From NCBI GenBank assembly GCA_900551325.1, contig URVM01000002.1, positions 372,001 to 436,000 on the forward strand: DNA of 64,000 nt, given 5' to 3'. The position numbers and the translations under genes are program-made. This DNA comes from an uncultured Eubacteriales bacterium. GTDB taxonomy: Bacteria; Bacillota; Clostridia; Lachnospirales; Cellulosilyticaceae. Position 1 is the stretch's first letter. Each line of letters begins with the position of its first letter. The notes under the pieces were generated by a model. The model had not been told where the DNA came from and searched no databases. It saw only the letters and a program-made list of their open reading frames with translations. Of this stretch, positions 9,753-18,701 are shown piece after piece.

Positions 9753-9754
9753 CT

Positions 9755-10294
9755 TTAATCCTCTTCTTCGCAGTCACATACTGTATATTGACAAATACAA
9801 TTTTTGCATTTTATATAGTTTTTAGTTTCCTCTGTATCAGGATAACCATCTTCTAGTAGGTCTTGCATTTCCTTTAAAGTATTCTTCACCCATAGTCTGT
9901 GTCTATAGGTGTTGCGTACTTTAAAAGTTTTATTTGTATAAACTAACTTACCATAAGGTGGTCTTTTGCCATAAGTGGCCTCTACCAGTAAAAAGTATGC
10001 TAAAAGCTGCATTAAATCCCCTTCATGAGGTATGTCTTCTTTTGCTGTACCACTTTTAATTTCAAAAGGTATATAGTGCCTAGTAAAAATGGTTTTAAAT
10101 ATATAATCTGGCTTGCCTTGTAGGTCATACTCTTCGGCTACTAGCATCTTGCCCCCACCTTCATCTGTATAGACCATACGTGAAAAGGGTAAGCCTACTT
10201 CCATCTTATGTTTGCAAGTTATACTTGGCCTAAATAAATAGTAAGTAAGCCATAAACCAAGACCTACAAAGAATACACTTAGGCTTAGTTCCAT
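9755..10294 (-). CDS. Membrane-anchored Cas4/RecB-like PD-(D/E)XK nuclease, catalytic half
   Basis: One N-terminal transmembrane segment (about 4-21) is followed by a PD-(D/E)XK core: GKPDYI with Asp63, PFEIKSG with Glu78 and Lys80, and QLLAY (Gln96...Tyr100), the Q-x3-Y motif of the Cas4/RecB group. The C-terminus has cysteines 163, 166, 168, 173 and 175, spaced like the three C-terminal iron-sulfur ligands of Cas4. The first ligand cysteine and the G...H motif of that family are missing here but are found in the preceding gene, which overlaps by ten bases. AAAGGAG lies eight bases before the ATG. No CRISPR array or other cas gene is near, so the role is probably DNA metabolism at the membrane rather than CRISPR adaptation (inference). 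Confidence 0.75.
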   Translation of the reverse strand: MELSLSVFFVGLGLWLTYYLFRPSITCKHKMEVGLPFSRMVYTDEGGGKMLVAEEYDLQGKPDYIFKTIFTRHYIPFEIKSGTAKEDIPHEGDLMQLLAYFLLVEATYGKRPPYGKLVYTNKTFKVRNTYRHRLWVKNTLKEMQDLLEDGYPDTEETKNYIKCKNCICQYTVCDCEEED

Positions 10295-10575
10295 ATGTTT
10301 ACTCCTTTTATGATGCTTATTAAAATAAACCCAATAATAAGGGCAAGGATGAAAATTCTTAGCGCCTTTATAAGTCCGTATCTTAAATGATAACGCCTAT
10401 GGTGTTTCAATCCTTTTTTAAAGTATTCAGGATGTTCACTTGGCTTATGCTCTAGTGCATCATACATTTCCTTTAAAGCTTTAGCCCCATAAACCCTTTT
10501 ATAATACCACTGATTTTTGCAGTACATATAACGATTCATTTCATTGGCTGATATTCTTGTGGGACTTTTTTTCAT
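10285..10575 (-). CDS. N-terminal half of split Cas4/RecB-like membrane nuclease
   Basis: Residues 8-30 (RISANEMNRYMYCKNQWYY) match the start of Cas4-like exonucleases, where a cysteine in a Y-x-Y-C-x3-W/F-Y-Y context is the first iron-sulfur ligand (here Cys19). KKGLKHHRRYH near 53-63 resembles the G...H motif of the same fold. One transmembrane segment follows (about 68-92). The catalytic Asp, Glu-x-Lys and the other cysteines are in the next gene. The start overlaps the yhaM stop (ATGA-type, 4 bases) and the end overlaps the next gene by 10 bases, so the genes are translationally coupled. The protein looks complete rather than truncated, since it ends just after its membrane helix. Confidence 0.7.
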   Translation of the reverse strand: MKKSPTRISANEMNRYMYCKNQWYYKRVYGAKALKEMYDALEHKPSEHPEYFKKGLKHHRRYHLRYGLIKALRIFILALIIGFILISIIKGVNIWN

Positions 10576-11510
10576 AGCATAGCACGTCTCATATTTCTTG
10601 TAAGGACTTTGTGATAACCTAAGTTTGGTTCATTTGCATCTGTACTTCTTAGTGTTTCTTCAAACATTTTTAGCTTTGAATCACTATAGTCTGCCAAATG
10701 AACAATCATAGCTTCAATGCATTTAGGGCGTTTTGGTGAACCATACTCATATTCTCCGTGATGAGAAATAATCGTATGCTTAAGAAGAAGTAGGGCTTCT
10801 TTACTTAATTCTGGTATTTCTCTTGCTACCTCACTGATCTTATCAAGTCCAAGTACAATATGCCCTAGAAGCTGTCCTTCATCTGTATAGTCATTTTTAG
10901 GAAAGGCAGAAAGCTCATATAACTTACCAATATCATGAAGGAGACATCCTGCTATCACCAAATCTACATTTACCGGTTCATAGTTGCTTGCTAAATATTT
11001 ACCTAGCTGGGCTACTGATACTGTATGTTCAAGTAGACCACCAAGATAAGCATGATGTACACTTTTAGCTGCTGCCCCCATCATAAAGTATTTGTAGATG
11101 GTCTCATCATAAAATAGACTTTCAAGTAATTTCTTGATGCCTTCATTTTCTACTTCTTCAATTAGACTAAATAATTGTGCTTCTAATACTTTTGTATCTT
11201 TTGGTGTATGTGGTAAAAGGTCATTTAAATTATAACTACCTTCTTCTGCTTTTTTAATCTTCCCTACATTAGCTTGGAGATTTTCTTGATAGAGTACAAC
11301 CTCTGCTTCTACATATATTACATCTTCTACATTAAATTCTTCTATGCCTGGATGAATCTGCCATATCTTACCTTCTATTGTTCCGGACCCGTCTTGAAGT
11401 TTAACTGTTAAGTAATCTTTACCGTTTTTATTTTTAAGTAATTGTTTATATTTACAAAGGTAGTACCCTTGCATTTTGTCATCTGCTTTTAAATCTGCTA
11501 TAAGGCTCAT
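10572..11510 (-). CDS. yhaM: 3'-5' exoribonuclease YhaM family protein
   Basis: An OB-fold nucleic-acid-binding domain (about 10-110, with KDYLTVKLQDGSGTIEGKIW) precedes an HD-type phosphohydrolase domain (HHAYLGGLLEHTVSVA, LLHDIGKLYEL, and HHGEYEYGSPKRP), the architecture of YhaM, a metal-dependent 3'-5' RNase of Gram-positive bacteria that trims mRNA ends. Length is as expected. ATG at 11510 has AGGAG eight bases upstream; the in-frame GTG at 11519 abuts that site and is less likely. First gene of the operon that continues through the split nuclease to rlmD. Confidence 0.9.
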   Translation of the reverse strand: MSLIADLKADDKMQGYYLCKYKQLLKNKNGKDYLTVKLQDGSGTIEGKIWQIHPGIEEFNVEDVIYVEAEVVLYQENLQANVGKIKKAEEGSYNLNDLLPHTPKDTKVLEAQLFSLIEEVENEGIKKLLESLFYDETIYKYFMMGAAAKSVHHAYLGGLLEHTVSVAQLGKYLASNYEPVNVDLVIAGCLLHDIGKLYELSAFPKNDYTDEGQLLGHIVLGLDKISEVAREIPELSKEALLLLKHTIISHHGEYEYGSPKRPKCIEAMIVHLADYSDSKLKMFEETLRSTDANEPNLGYHKVLTRNMRRAML

Positions 11511-11575
11511 TTCATCCACTCCTTTACTGCACTCATTGTAACATAAATGGAAAAATTAGAAAAGAACTGTTACCT

Positions 11576-11629
11576 ATAAGTAAAGAGCCTTCCATTTTAG
11601 AATTCTAAAACGAAAGGCTCTTTACTTAT
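11576..11629. terminator. Perfect 16-bp inverted repeat, likely terminator after htrA
   Basis: ATAAGTAAAGAGCCTT and its exact reverse complement enclose 22 bases that hold a second palindrome, TTTTAGAATTCTAAAA. It lies 14 bases beyond the htrA stop and upstream of yhaM. The T tract is imperfect on both sides, but stem strength and place fit a terminator. Confidence 0.65.
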
Positions 11630-11642
11630 AATATATGCTTAT

Positions 11643-13109
11643 TTAACGATTTTGTGTTTGTAATTGAGAATTACCTTTTAATTTTACATTTAAGTCAACT
11701 TTCTCTGATCCACGAACAACTTTCACACTAGCTTGATCGCCTACCTTTTTGTTTAAAAGGATTTCTTTAAGTTGTTCTAATGTAGAGATGCGTTCACCAT
11801 CAAATTCAATAATAATATCCCCTTGTTTCATACCTGCTATAGCTGCACTACTACCTGGTTCTACATAACCAACTAAAATACCTACCGGTATATCATAGTA
11901 GTTACCAAGTTCTTCTGTTAGGTTCTCACCTTTAATACCAAGTACTGGTCTTTGAATACTACCATAAGCCATAATTTCATCTACGATAGGCTTTACGTCA
12001 TTGATTGGAATAGCAAAGCCCATACCTTCGATTTCACTATCTACTAGTTTAACTGTATTAATACCAATGACTTCACCTGTAGGACCTACAAGTGCACCAC
12101 CACTATTACCTGGGTTAATAGCTGCATCTGTTTGGATAAGATTAAGTTTTTGATCTGTTAAGTTGATTTGACGATCAAGTGCACTAATAACCCCTACTGT
12201 TACTGTATTTTCGTAAGCTTCATCAATAGGTGTACCAATAGCTACTGCTAAGTCTCCTACACGGAGTTCACTATTATCACCAAGTGCTGCTGGTTTGATC
12301 TCATTTACAATATCAGCTGGTATATTTGTCTTATCTACAGATACAACTGCAATGTCTGTCACTGTATCATAGCCTACTATATCTGCTGGTACCTTTGTAT
12401 TACCTAAGAAAGTAACTGTTAAAGAGCTTGCTCCTTCAACTACATGGGCATTAGACATAATGTAAATTTTGTCCCCATCTGTTTTAAAGATAACACCTGA
12501 ACCTAATCCTTCTTGATTAAACTCTCCTGCCCAAGTTGTTACTACTTTGTTGTTCTTAATAGATACAACAGATGGTCCTACATTTGCAGCAATATCTGCA
12601 ATAGAGTTATTTACATATACTGGTGCTACATAACCTGTTGACTGAGCATAAGGTGAAGTACTGCTGTTTTTACCACCTTTTGTACCATCTGTTAAACTTA
12701 CACCGTATTTTTCATTGTAAAGTTTATTTGCTAAAGGTGCTGTAAAAGCATAGCCTGCTCCAAGTGCTACACCACCTACAAGGCTTACTATAGTAAGACC
12801 TGCTACAAATTTACCAAAGCCACCTACTGGTTTCTTATTACCTTGTTTTTTAGATTTTTTATCTTTAATTGTTTCGCTGTAATAAGTATTATTGCTATCC
12901 ATAATTGGTGGAAGTGGGTTTGTACTACTTGCTACTCTTGGTTCATCTGCATTATCTTCTTGTGCTGGCTGCGTTTTATTCTCATCCCCAATGCCTTGTG
13001 AACCTGTCTGTTGTCCGTCATTCATTTGTGTATGATCTGGTACTGATGTATAAGGTACATCAATAATTGGTCTTTGATCTTCTGGTTCATTTATTTTATT
13101 ATCTTGCAT
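11643..13109 (-). CDS. htrA: HtrA/DegP-family membrane serine protease with PDZ domain
   Basis: This trypsin-like quality-control protease acts outside the membrane on misfolded proteins. A low-complexity cytosolic N-terminus rich in Asn, Gln and Pro (about 95 residues) precedes one transmembrane segment (FVAGLTIVSLVGGVALGAGYA). The triad is visible: His in SNAHVVEG, Asp in TVTDIAVV, Ser in NPGNSGGAL (about 222, 252 and 336 from the chosen start). A PDZ domain follows (ILVGYVEPGSSAAIAGMKQGD). ATG at 13109 has GGAGG nine bases upstream; an ATG at 13124 would contain that site. It follows a two-component system in the same direction, the arrangement of CssRS-HtrA-type secretion stress regulation in Bacillus (inference). 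Confidence 0.92.
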   Translation of the reverse strand: MQDNKINEPEDQRPIIDVPYTSVPDHTQMNDGQQTGSQGIGDENKTQPAQEDNADEPRVASSTNPLPPIMDSNNTYYSETIKDKKSKKQGNKKPVGGFGKFVAGLTIVSLVGGVALGAGYAFTAPLANKLYNEKYGVSLTDGTKGGKNSSTSPYAQSTGYVAPVYVNNSIADIAANVGPSVVSIKNNKVVTTWAGEFNQEGLGSGVIFKTDGDKIYIMSNAHVVEGASSLTVTFLGNTKVPADIVGYDTVTDIAVVSVDKTNIPADIVNEIKPAALGDNSELRVGDLAVAIGTPIDEAYENTVTVGVISALDRQINLTDQKLNLIQTDAAINPGNSGGALVGPTGEVIGINTVKLVDSEIEGMGFAIPINDVKPIVDEIMAYGSIQRPVLGIKGENLTEELGNYYDIPVGILVGYVEPGSSAAIAGMKQGDIIIEFDGERISTLEQLKEILLNKKVGDQASVKVVRGSEKVDLNVKLKGNSQLQTQNR

Positions 13110-13213
13110 CAAAATCGCCTCCATTTACAACTCGTTTGTGATAACTGTAGTATAGATTTGGATTTTGAATAGTGTATGAATACATTGTAAAAAGAAGGTA
13201 GTATTATTTTGAA

Positions 13214-14698
13214 CTAAACTTTAGAAAGTGTGAAGTAAAAGGTCACCATTTCACCTTCCTTAGAAATAATGCCGATTTCTTCATTATGCTGTCTCATGGT
13301 TTCCTTAACAATTACAAGACCTATTCCCATTCCAGTCTTATCTTTACCTCTTGATAAATCTGACTTGTAGAATCTTTCCCAAATATTTTTCTGATCTTCT
13401 TTTGAAATGCTTGGCCCACTATTTCTAATATAAACCCAAACTTTATTTTGCTTTGCAACAGTTTCTACTTCAATTGTTCCCTGTTTGTTAACAAATTTAA
13501 ACGCATTATCTAATAAATTTTGAACAACTCGTGCAATTTTTTCTGGGTCTGCAAAAACCATTTGCTCTTTTTTGTCAAAAAGAACATTTACATGAACTTC
13601 TTTATCCCTTGTAACTTGTTCAAAGTTATCTAGAAGATCCCTTATCATCTCATGTAAATTAAATTCCATCTTCTTAAGTGGCAGATTACCTTCTTCCATT
13701 TTGTTAAGCTCTAAAATATCATTTGTCATCTTAATCATACGCTGAGATTCATTAAGCACAATACGTAAATATTTCTCATGCTTTTCTGGTGGAATGGTTC
13801 CATCTAAAATAGCCGTTACAAAACCTTGAATAGAAGTAAGGGGTGAGCGCATATCATGAGACACATTGGCAATAAAAGATTTACGATTAGATTCAATCTT
13901 ATCTAGCTCTTCTGCCATATAGTTAAGGGACTCACCAAGTTGAGCAATCTCGTCTTCTCCTTCTACTTCAATACGTTTTGCAAAATCACCATTGGCAATC
14001 TTCTTCGCCACCTGATTCATTTGTTTAAGTGGCTTACTCATTTGTCTAGATGTAAAGTAAATAAGGATAAATATAATTCCTGTAGTAATAATAGCTGCTT
14101 TAGCTAAAATACGTCTTACCTCATCAATGAGCATTAAAATTTGTGGCATCGGTGTATGAATAAATAATGCATACTCCACTTGTCCATCAATTTGAATTGG
14201 ATAACCAATAGTTAGCACTGGTGTAGAAAAATACTGCTCAAATCCTGTTTGTTGGGAGATAATATTGCCTTCTAATACTTTTTGGATAACTTCAGGGTTG
14301 GCAAGCTTTCTATCCATAATCATAGAATCTTCTTTTCCTGAGGCTACTTTCATTTTATAGTCTTTTCCAACAATCCAAGTTGTCGCATCTAAATAACTAT
14401 CTAATACTTGTACACGTAATGCCACACGGTCTAAAGTAGCACTTATTGGTTGATGTCTTTCTCCTACTTCTTTATAATCCTTAGCAATAAGCTCTGCTTG
14501 CTTGATCATAATATTTTCTGTGTAATCCACATAGTATGTCTGAAATGCATTTGAAAATATAGTAAAGAAGAAAAGAAAGGTTGCTGCTAGTATACCCAAA
14601 TAGAGGGTTAATAATTTATGAAATAAAGAAGAGAACAATGCTCTCTTCTTTATTTTTCGAACTTGTATCCTACTCCCCATACTGTTTTGATGCTCCAT
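13214..14698 (-). CDS. Sensor histidine kinase, two-component system
   Basis: Two transmembrane segments (about 28-50 and 195-215) flank an extracellular sensor domain of roughly 140 residues. Then come a HAMP linker (SRQMSKPLKQMNQVAKKIA), the phospho-acceptor His in FIANVSHDMRSPL (about 278), and the ATP-binding N, G1 and G2 boxes (NLLDNAFKF, GMGIGLVIVKE). It phosphorylates the response regulator encoded just upstream, which the frame overlaps by 49 bases. The start is uncertain: ATG 14698 and ATG 14680 lie inside the regulator gene, and a TTG at 14638 just after its stop is also possible. The htrA gene directly downstream suggests an envelope-stress sensor. Confidence 0.9.
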   Translation of the reverse strand: MEHQNSMGSRIQVRKIKKRALFSSLFHKLLTLYLGILAATFLFFFTIFSNAFQTYYVDYTENIMIKQAELIAKDYKEVGERHQPISATLDRVALRVQVLDSYLDATTWIVGKDYKMKVASGKEDSMIMDRKLANPEVIQKVLEGNIISQQTGFEQYFSTPVLTIGYPIQIDGQVEYALFIHTPMPQILMLIDEVRRILAKAAIITTGIIFILIYFTSRQMSKPLKQMNQVAKKIANGDFAKRIEVEGEDEIAQLGESLNYMAEELDKIESNRKSFIANVSHDMRSPLTSIQGFVTAILDGTIPPEKHEKYLRIVLNESQRMIKMTNDILELNKMEEGNLPLKKMEFNLHEMIRDLLDNFEQVTRDKEVHVNVLFDKKEQMVFADPEKIARVVQNLLDNAFKFVNKQGTIEVETVAKQNKVWVYIRNSGPSISKEDQKNIWERFYKSDLSRGKDKTGMGIGLVIVKETMRQHNEEIGIISKEGEMVTFYFTLSKV

Positions 14699-15339
14699 GG
14701 ATGATCACCTTCAAACTTATCTCTTAACCTTTTAATGTGTACATCTACTGTACGTGTATCACCTACAAAATCGTAGCCCCAGATTTTATCTAGTAACTGC
14801 TCTCTTGTAAATACTTGCTTTGGATGGCTTGCTAAAAAGTATAAAACTTCTAATTCCTTTGGTGGTAGTTCTAAAATATTACCTTGGTAAGTTACAGAAT
14901 AATTGTCTTTATCTACAATTAAATCTTCAAGTACAATACGGTTTCTTGTATCTTCTACTTCTACCTCTTCTTTTATTGTACGACGTAAAACTGCTTTGAC
15001 ACGAGCAATAAGCTCCTTAGGGTCAAAAGGCTTTGCAATATAGTCATCAGCCCCTAATTCTAAACCTAAAACCTTGTCAAATACATCACATTTTGCTGTA
15101 AGCATAATAATAGGTGCTTTGCTTGTACGTCTAATGTGTTTACATACATCATAGCCATCCATCTCTGGAAGCATAACATCTAGTAAAATAAGATCTGGCT
15201 TATAACTCTCAAAAGCTTCTACAGCTTGCTTACCACTATAAACTTCTTTTGTATCATAGCCTTCCTTTTGAAGATAAAGAGAAATAAGTTCTGCAATATT
15301 TGTATCATCATCTACTACAAGTATTTTACTTTTATTCAT
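14650..15339 (-). CDS. OmpR/PhoB-family response regulator
   Basis: The receiver domain (about 1-120) has the acidic pocket in VVDDDTNIAEL, the phospho-acceptor Asp in DLILLDVMLPEMDGYD, the switch Thr in IIMLTAK and Lys in DDYIAKPF. A winged-helix DNA-binding domain fills about 130-229 (VFTREQLLDKIWGYDFVGDTRTVDVHIKRLR). AAAGGAGGAAG precedes the ATG. It is co-transcribed with the kinase and probably with htrA, which is its likeliest target by position. Confidence 0.93.
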   Translation of the reverse strand: MNKSKILVVDDDTNIAELISLYLQKEGYDTKEVYSGKQAVEAFESYKPDLILLDVMLPEMDGYDVCKHIRRTSKAPIIMLTAKCDVFDKVLGLELGADDYIAKPFDPKELIARVKAVLRRTIKEEVEVEDTRNRIVLEDLIVDKDNYSVTYQGNILELPPKELEVLYFLASHPKQVFTREQLLDKIWGYDFVGDTRTVDVHIKRLRDKFEGDHPWSIKTVWGVGYKFEK

Positions 15340-15369
15340 TTAATCTTCCTCCTTTGTACCGCAATGGAA

Positions 15370-17769
15370 TTATTTTATTTCTACAACTGTTACACCCATT
15401 TCCCCTTCTCCATATAGACCTGGTCTATGTGAAGCAATATGTGGATGGCGACGTAACATTTGTGTGATTGCCTGTCTTAAGGCCCCTGTTCCTTTACCAT
15501 GTATAATGGTAGCTTGTTTAAGCCCAGATAAATAAACATCATCTAAGTATTTATCTACTATAGGAAGTGCCTCATCTACCATAAGTCCTCTTACATCTAT
15601 TTCTGTTCGAATAGTACTTGTTTTACTAATATTATGACTTACACCACCTGCTTTAGGTTGTCTCTTCTTAGCTGGTGCTTTTGTCTCCTCTTCTTCATTT
15701 ACACGTTGAAGATTAGAAATATGAACTTTCATTGGTAAAATACCAATTTGTACCTTAGCATTACCTGCACTATCTGGTGCTTCTAAAATAACACCTTGTT
15801 GCATTAAGTTGGTTACAAGTACCTTCTCTCCAACTTGAATATTTTTGATTGGCTTTTTGTAAGTATGCTTTGGTCCAATAGCCTTTTGTAGCTTGTTTTG
15901 TTGTTTCTCTATACCTTCAGATACTTTCTTCTTAGCATCATGAAGCCCTTTTTCATCTATCACAATACGTGCTTCACGTGCTGCTTGACGTACTTCTTTA
16001 AGCATTTCATCACTTTGCTTTTGTACTTCACGTAAAAGTTCAGCTGCTTTTTCATTAGCACGTTCCATAATCTTTTGCTTAGATTTTTCAAGTTTTTTAC
16101 GTTCTTTAGCAATTTCTTCTTTAAAGTGTTCAGCTTCTTTTCTAAAGGTTTCAGCTTTTTCCTTTTCTATTTCGGCCATACGCTTGCTATACTCAAGTTC
16201 AACTAAAATATCTTCCATTTTTACATTTTCTTTGTGTAAAAACTGTTTAGCATCCTCTATTAAATGCTCACTAAGACCAAGTCTCATAGAAATAGCAAAG
16301 GCATTACTCTTACCTGGTACCCCAATAAGTAATTTATACGTTGGGCGTAAAGATTCCACATCAAATTCACAGCTTGCATTTTCTACACCATCTGTAGAAA
16401 GAGCATAAAGCTTAAGTTCACTATAGTGTGTTGTCGCTACTGTACGGATTTGTTGCTTACGAAGATGTTCTAAAATAGACATAGCAAGAGCTGCACCTTC
16501 TACTGGGTCTGTACCTGAACCTACCTCATCTAATAGAATTAGTGAATTTAAAGTCATCTCATCTAAAATACGAACTAGATTAGTCATATGAGCTGAGAAT
16601 GTACTTAAGCTTTGTTCAATACTTTGTTCATCTCCAAGGTCTGCAAAAACATCATCAAATACATTCAGTATACTACCTTCTGCTGCTGGAATTTGCATCC
16701 CTGCTTGTGCCATAAGAGTAAATAAACCAAGTGTCTTAAGGGTAACTGTTTTACCCCCAGTGTTAGGACCTGTAATAAGAAGTGTAGTAAATTTATCCCC
16801 TACATATACATCTATCGGCACAACTTGGTTTTGATCTAAAAGTGGATGACGTGCTTTTTTAAAGTTAATATAACCTTTTTGATTTAACTTAGGCTCCCTT
16901 GCATCCATTTTAAGGGCACATTCAGCCTTAGCAAAGATTACATCAAGGATGGTAATCTGCTCAAAGTTTATAAGTACATAAGGTGCAATATCTGCAACTA
17001 AGTTTGTAAGTTCTGTTAAAAGCTTTTCAATCTCATCTTCTTCTTTCATATGAAGACTTTTTAAGTTATTGTTAAGTTCTACTACTGCCATAGGCTCCAT
17101 AAATACAGTAGCCCCTGTAGATGATTGGTCATGGACAATCCCTTTAAAGGCATTTTTATACTCTACTTTAATAGGAACACAAGAACGTCCTTGTCGCATA
17201 GTTACTACTGTTTCTTGTAACATATCTTGGTATTTAGAAGAGTACAAAATACCATGAATGGTTTCTTTAATTTTACCTTCTGCTGCCTTAATTTGTTTAC
17301 GGATTTGATAAAGCTCTGGTGTGGCATCATCTGCATATTCATTAGGTCCTACAATACAACGTGTAATTTCACGTTCTACATCATTATAAACACCAATGCT
17401 TTCAAAATACTTTTCTAAGTGTGGAGATTTAACTTCTTCACAGTCTTCTTTATAGTAATTTTTCACTCTTCTACTTGTGCGAAGAACACCTGCTATATTT
17501 AAAAGTTCTTCTCCACTTAAAATTGCCCCAATTTCTACACGCTTAATAGCTGTAAAAATTTCTTTTGTGCTACTTAAAGGTAACTTTCCTTTTTTTACAC
17601 TCATACTAAGTGCTTCAGATGTTTCTTTTTGAAGCTTCGTAACTTCTTCAAAAGAAGAGCTTGGTAAAAGCTTTTCAATACGACTTTTACCTGGTTCAGT
17701 TACTGCGTGTTGGGCAAGTATAGCTTTAATTTTATGAAATTCTAATTTGTATAATGCTCTCTCGTTCAT
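15370..17769 (-). CDS. mutS2: Endonuclease MutS2 / ribosome-associated MutS2
   Basis: 799 residues with MutS-like core and clamp helices, an ABC ATPase (Walker A GPNTGGKTVTLK, signature STFSAHMTNL, Walker B LILLDEVGSGTDP), a long coiled coil (about 510-630), a KOW-like segment (VGEKVLVTNLMQQGVIL) and a C-terminal Smr domain (IDVRGLMVDEA, IIHGKGTGALRQAI). The mismatch-recognition domain of MutS is absent, as usual for MutS2. The family limits recombination in some bacteria and acts on stalled or collided ribosomes in Bacillus. RBS AGAGGAAG precedes the ATG. The response regulator starts 30 bases after its stop. Confidence 0.95.
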   Translation of the reverse strand: MNERALYKLEFHKIKAILAQHAVTEPGKSRIEKLLPSSSFEEVTKLQKETSEALSMSVKKGKLPLSSTKEIFTAIKRVEIGAILSGEELLNIAGVLRTSRRVKNYYKEDCEEVKSPHLEKYFESIGVYNDVEREITRCIVGPNEYADDATPELYQIRKQIKAAEGKIKETIHGILYSSKYQDMLQETVVTMRQGRSCVPIKVEYKNAFKGIVHDQSSTGATVFMEPMAVVELNNNLKSLHMKEEDEIEKLLTELTNLVADIAPYVLINFEQITILDVIFAKAECALKMDAREPKLNQKGYINFKKARHPLLDQNQVVPIDVYVGDKFTTLLITGPNTGGKTVTLKTLGLFTLMAQAGMQIPAAEGSILNVFDDVFADLGDEQSIEQSLSTFSAHMTNLVRILDEMTLNSLILLDEVGSGTDPVEGAALAMSILEHLRKQQIRTVATTHYSELKLYALSTDGVENASCEFDVESLRPTYKLLIGVPGKSNAFAISMRLGLSEHLIEDAKQFLHKENVKMEDILVELEYSKRMAEIEKEKAETFRKEAEHFKEEIAKERKKLEKSKQKIMERANEKAAELLREVQKQSDEMLKEVRQAAREARIVIDEKGLHDAKKKVSEGIEKQQNKLQKAIGPKHTYKKPIKNIQVGEKVLVTNLMQQGVILEAPDSAGNAKVQIGILPMKVHISNLQRVNEEEETKAPAKKRQPKAGGVSHNISKTSTIRTEIDVRGLMVDEALPIVDKYLDDVYLSGLKQATIIHGKGTGALRQAITQMLRRHPHIASHRPGLYGEGEMGVTVVEIK

Positions 17770-17850
17770 AACTTCCTCTTTTATTCCTCTGACATGAATT
17801 GCTTATTTTACCCTTATTATTGCACACTTTTAGGTTTTTGAAAACACAAA

Positions 17851-17886
17851 ACACACGTATAAAAGGAAATCCTTTTATACGTGTGT
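17851..17886 (-). terminator. Perfect 17-bp hairpin terminator
   Basis: ACACACGTATAAAAGGA and its exact reverse complement are separated by AA. On the minus strand it is followed by TTTTGTGTTTTC, and it lies 22 bases past the stop of the NlpC/P60 gene. Confidence 0.8.
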
Positions 17887-17908
17887 CTTCTAAAATAAAT
17901 TTATACCC

Positions 17909-18607
17909 TTATGAAAGAACACGAATTGCTTTTACAAAGTTACGATCATAATAAGGACTAGCTAGATTACTTACAGTTACACCACGAGAACTTTCAGAGT
18001 GGATAAACTTTCCGTCTCCTACATAAATCCCTACGTGAGAAATCCTACCATTGTTAACACCTGTAGTGTCAAAGAATATAAGATCACCTGTTCTAAGCTG
18101 ACTGACACCTACTTCTGGACCGTCTTTGGCTTGCATATAAGATACACGGCTAATCTCTACATCAAAGGCTTTAAATACTTGTTGAGTAAAACCTGAGCAG
18201 TCTACACCACCTTGTAAGTTTGTACCACCCCATACATAGGGTGTACCTATAAACTGCATGCCATACTCTACAATTTCTTCTCCTTTGACTTTGGCATAAG
18301 GAATTAAGTCTCTTCTAGCAACCTCTACGTATTGACTATAAATCCAACCTTCTTCTCCATTAATGGTAACTTTATACCATTCATCATTCTTCCCAACGAT
18401 TTGAATCGGTTGTTCACTTACTTTTTCAATAATGGCTGCATTTATATCTGGATGATTACGTATATTCACTTGTTCACTTGTTACTTTCCCTGTCATTCCT
18501 ACTGTTTGAGGAAATAGACTAGGTGGTATAGTTTCCTTAGCATATACTTTTGTATAGGTACATAAAGCTATTCCAATAGCAAGTATATACGCTTTTCTTC
18601 TTTTCAT
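17909..18607 (-). CDS. Secreted SH3b-NlpC/P60 cell-wall hydrolase
   Basis: A signal peptide (MKRRKAYILAIGIALCTYTKVYA) is followed by a bacterial SH3 domain (about 40-95, VNIRNHPDINAAIIEKV) and a C-terminal NlpC/P60 domain. The catalytic Cys is in GGVDCSGFTQQV and the His in RISHVGIYVGDGKF. Such enzymes cut gamma-D-Glu-diamino acid bonds in peptidoglycan peptides. The start at 18607 has AGGAGGAAATT directly upstream; the in-frame ATG at 18631 has no site. A single-gene unit with its own terminator. Confidence 0.92.
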   Translation of the reverse strand: MKRRKAYILAIGIALCTYTKVYAKETIPPSLFPQTVGMTGKVTSEQVNIRNHPDINAAIIEKVSEQPIQIVGKNDEWYKVTINGEEGWIYSQYVEVARRDLIPYAKVKGEEIVEYGMQFIGTPYVWGGTNLQGGVDCSGFTQQVFKAFDVEISRVSYMQAKDGPEVGVSQLRTGDLIFFDTTGVNNGRISHVGIYVGDGKFIHSESSRGVTVSNLASPYYDRNFVKAIRVLS

Positions 18608-18701
18608 AATTTCCTCCTGTATTTCTTTCAAATCTTGCTATATTATGCTACAGATTTAATAATTTTATACAGGGAGGGATAATTTTTTTATAAAATTCCT
18701 T

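Noticed and set aside
9755..10575. CRISPR-Cas locus, suggested by the Cas4-like motifs
   Set aside because: No repeat-spacer array and no cas1, cas2 or effector gene is in the window.
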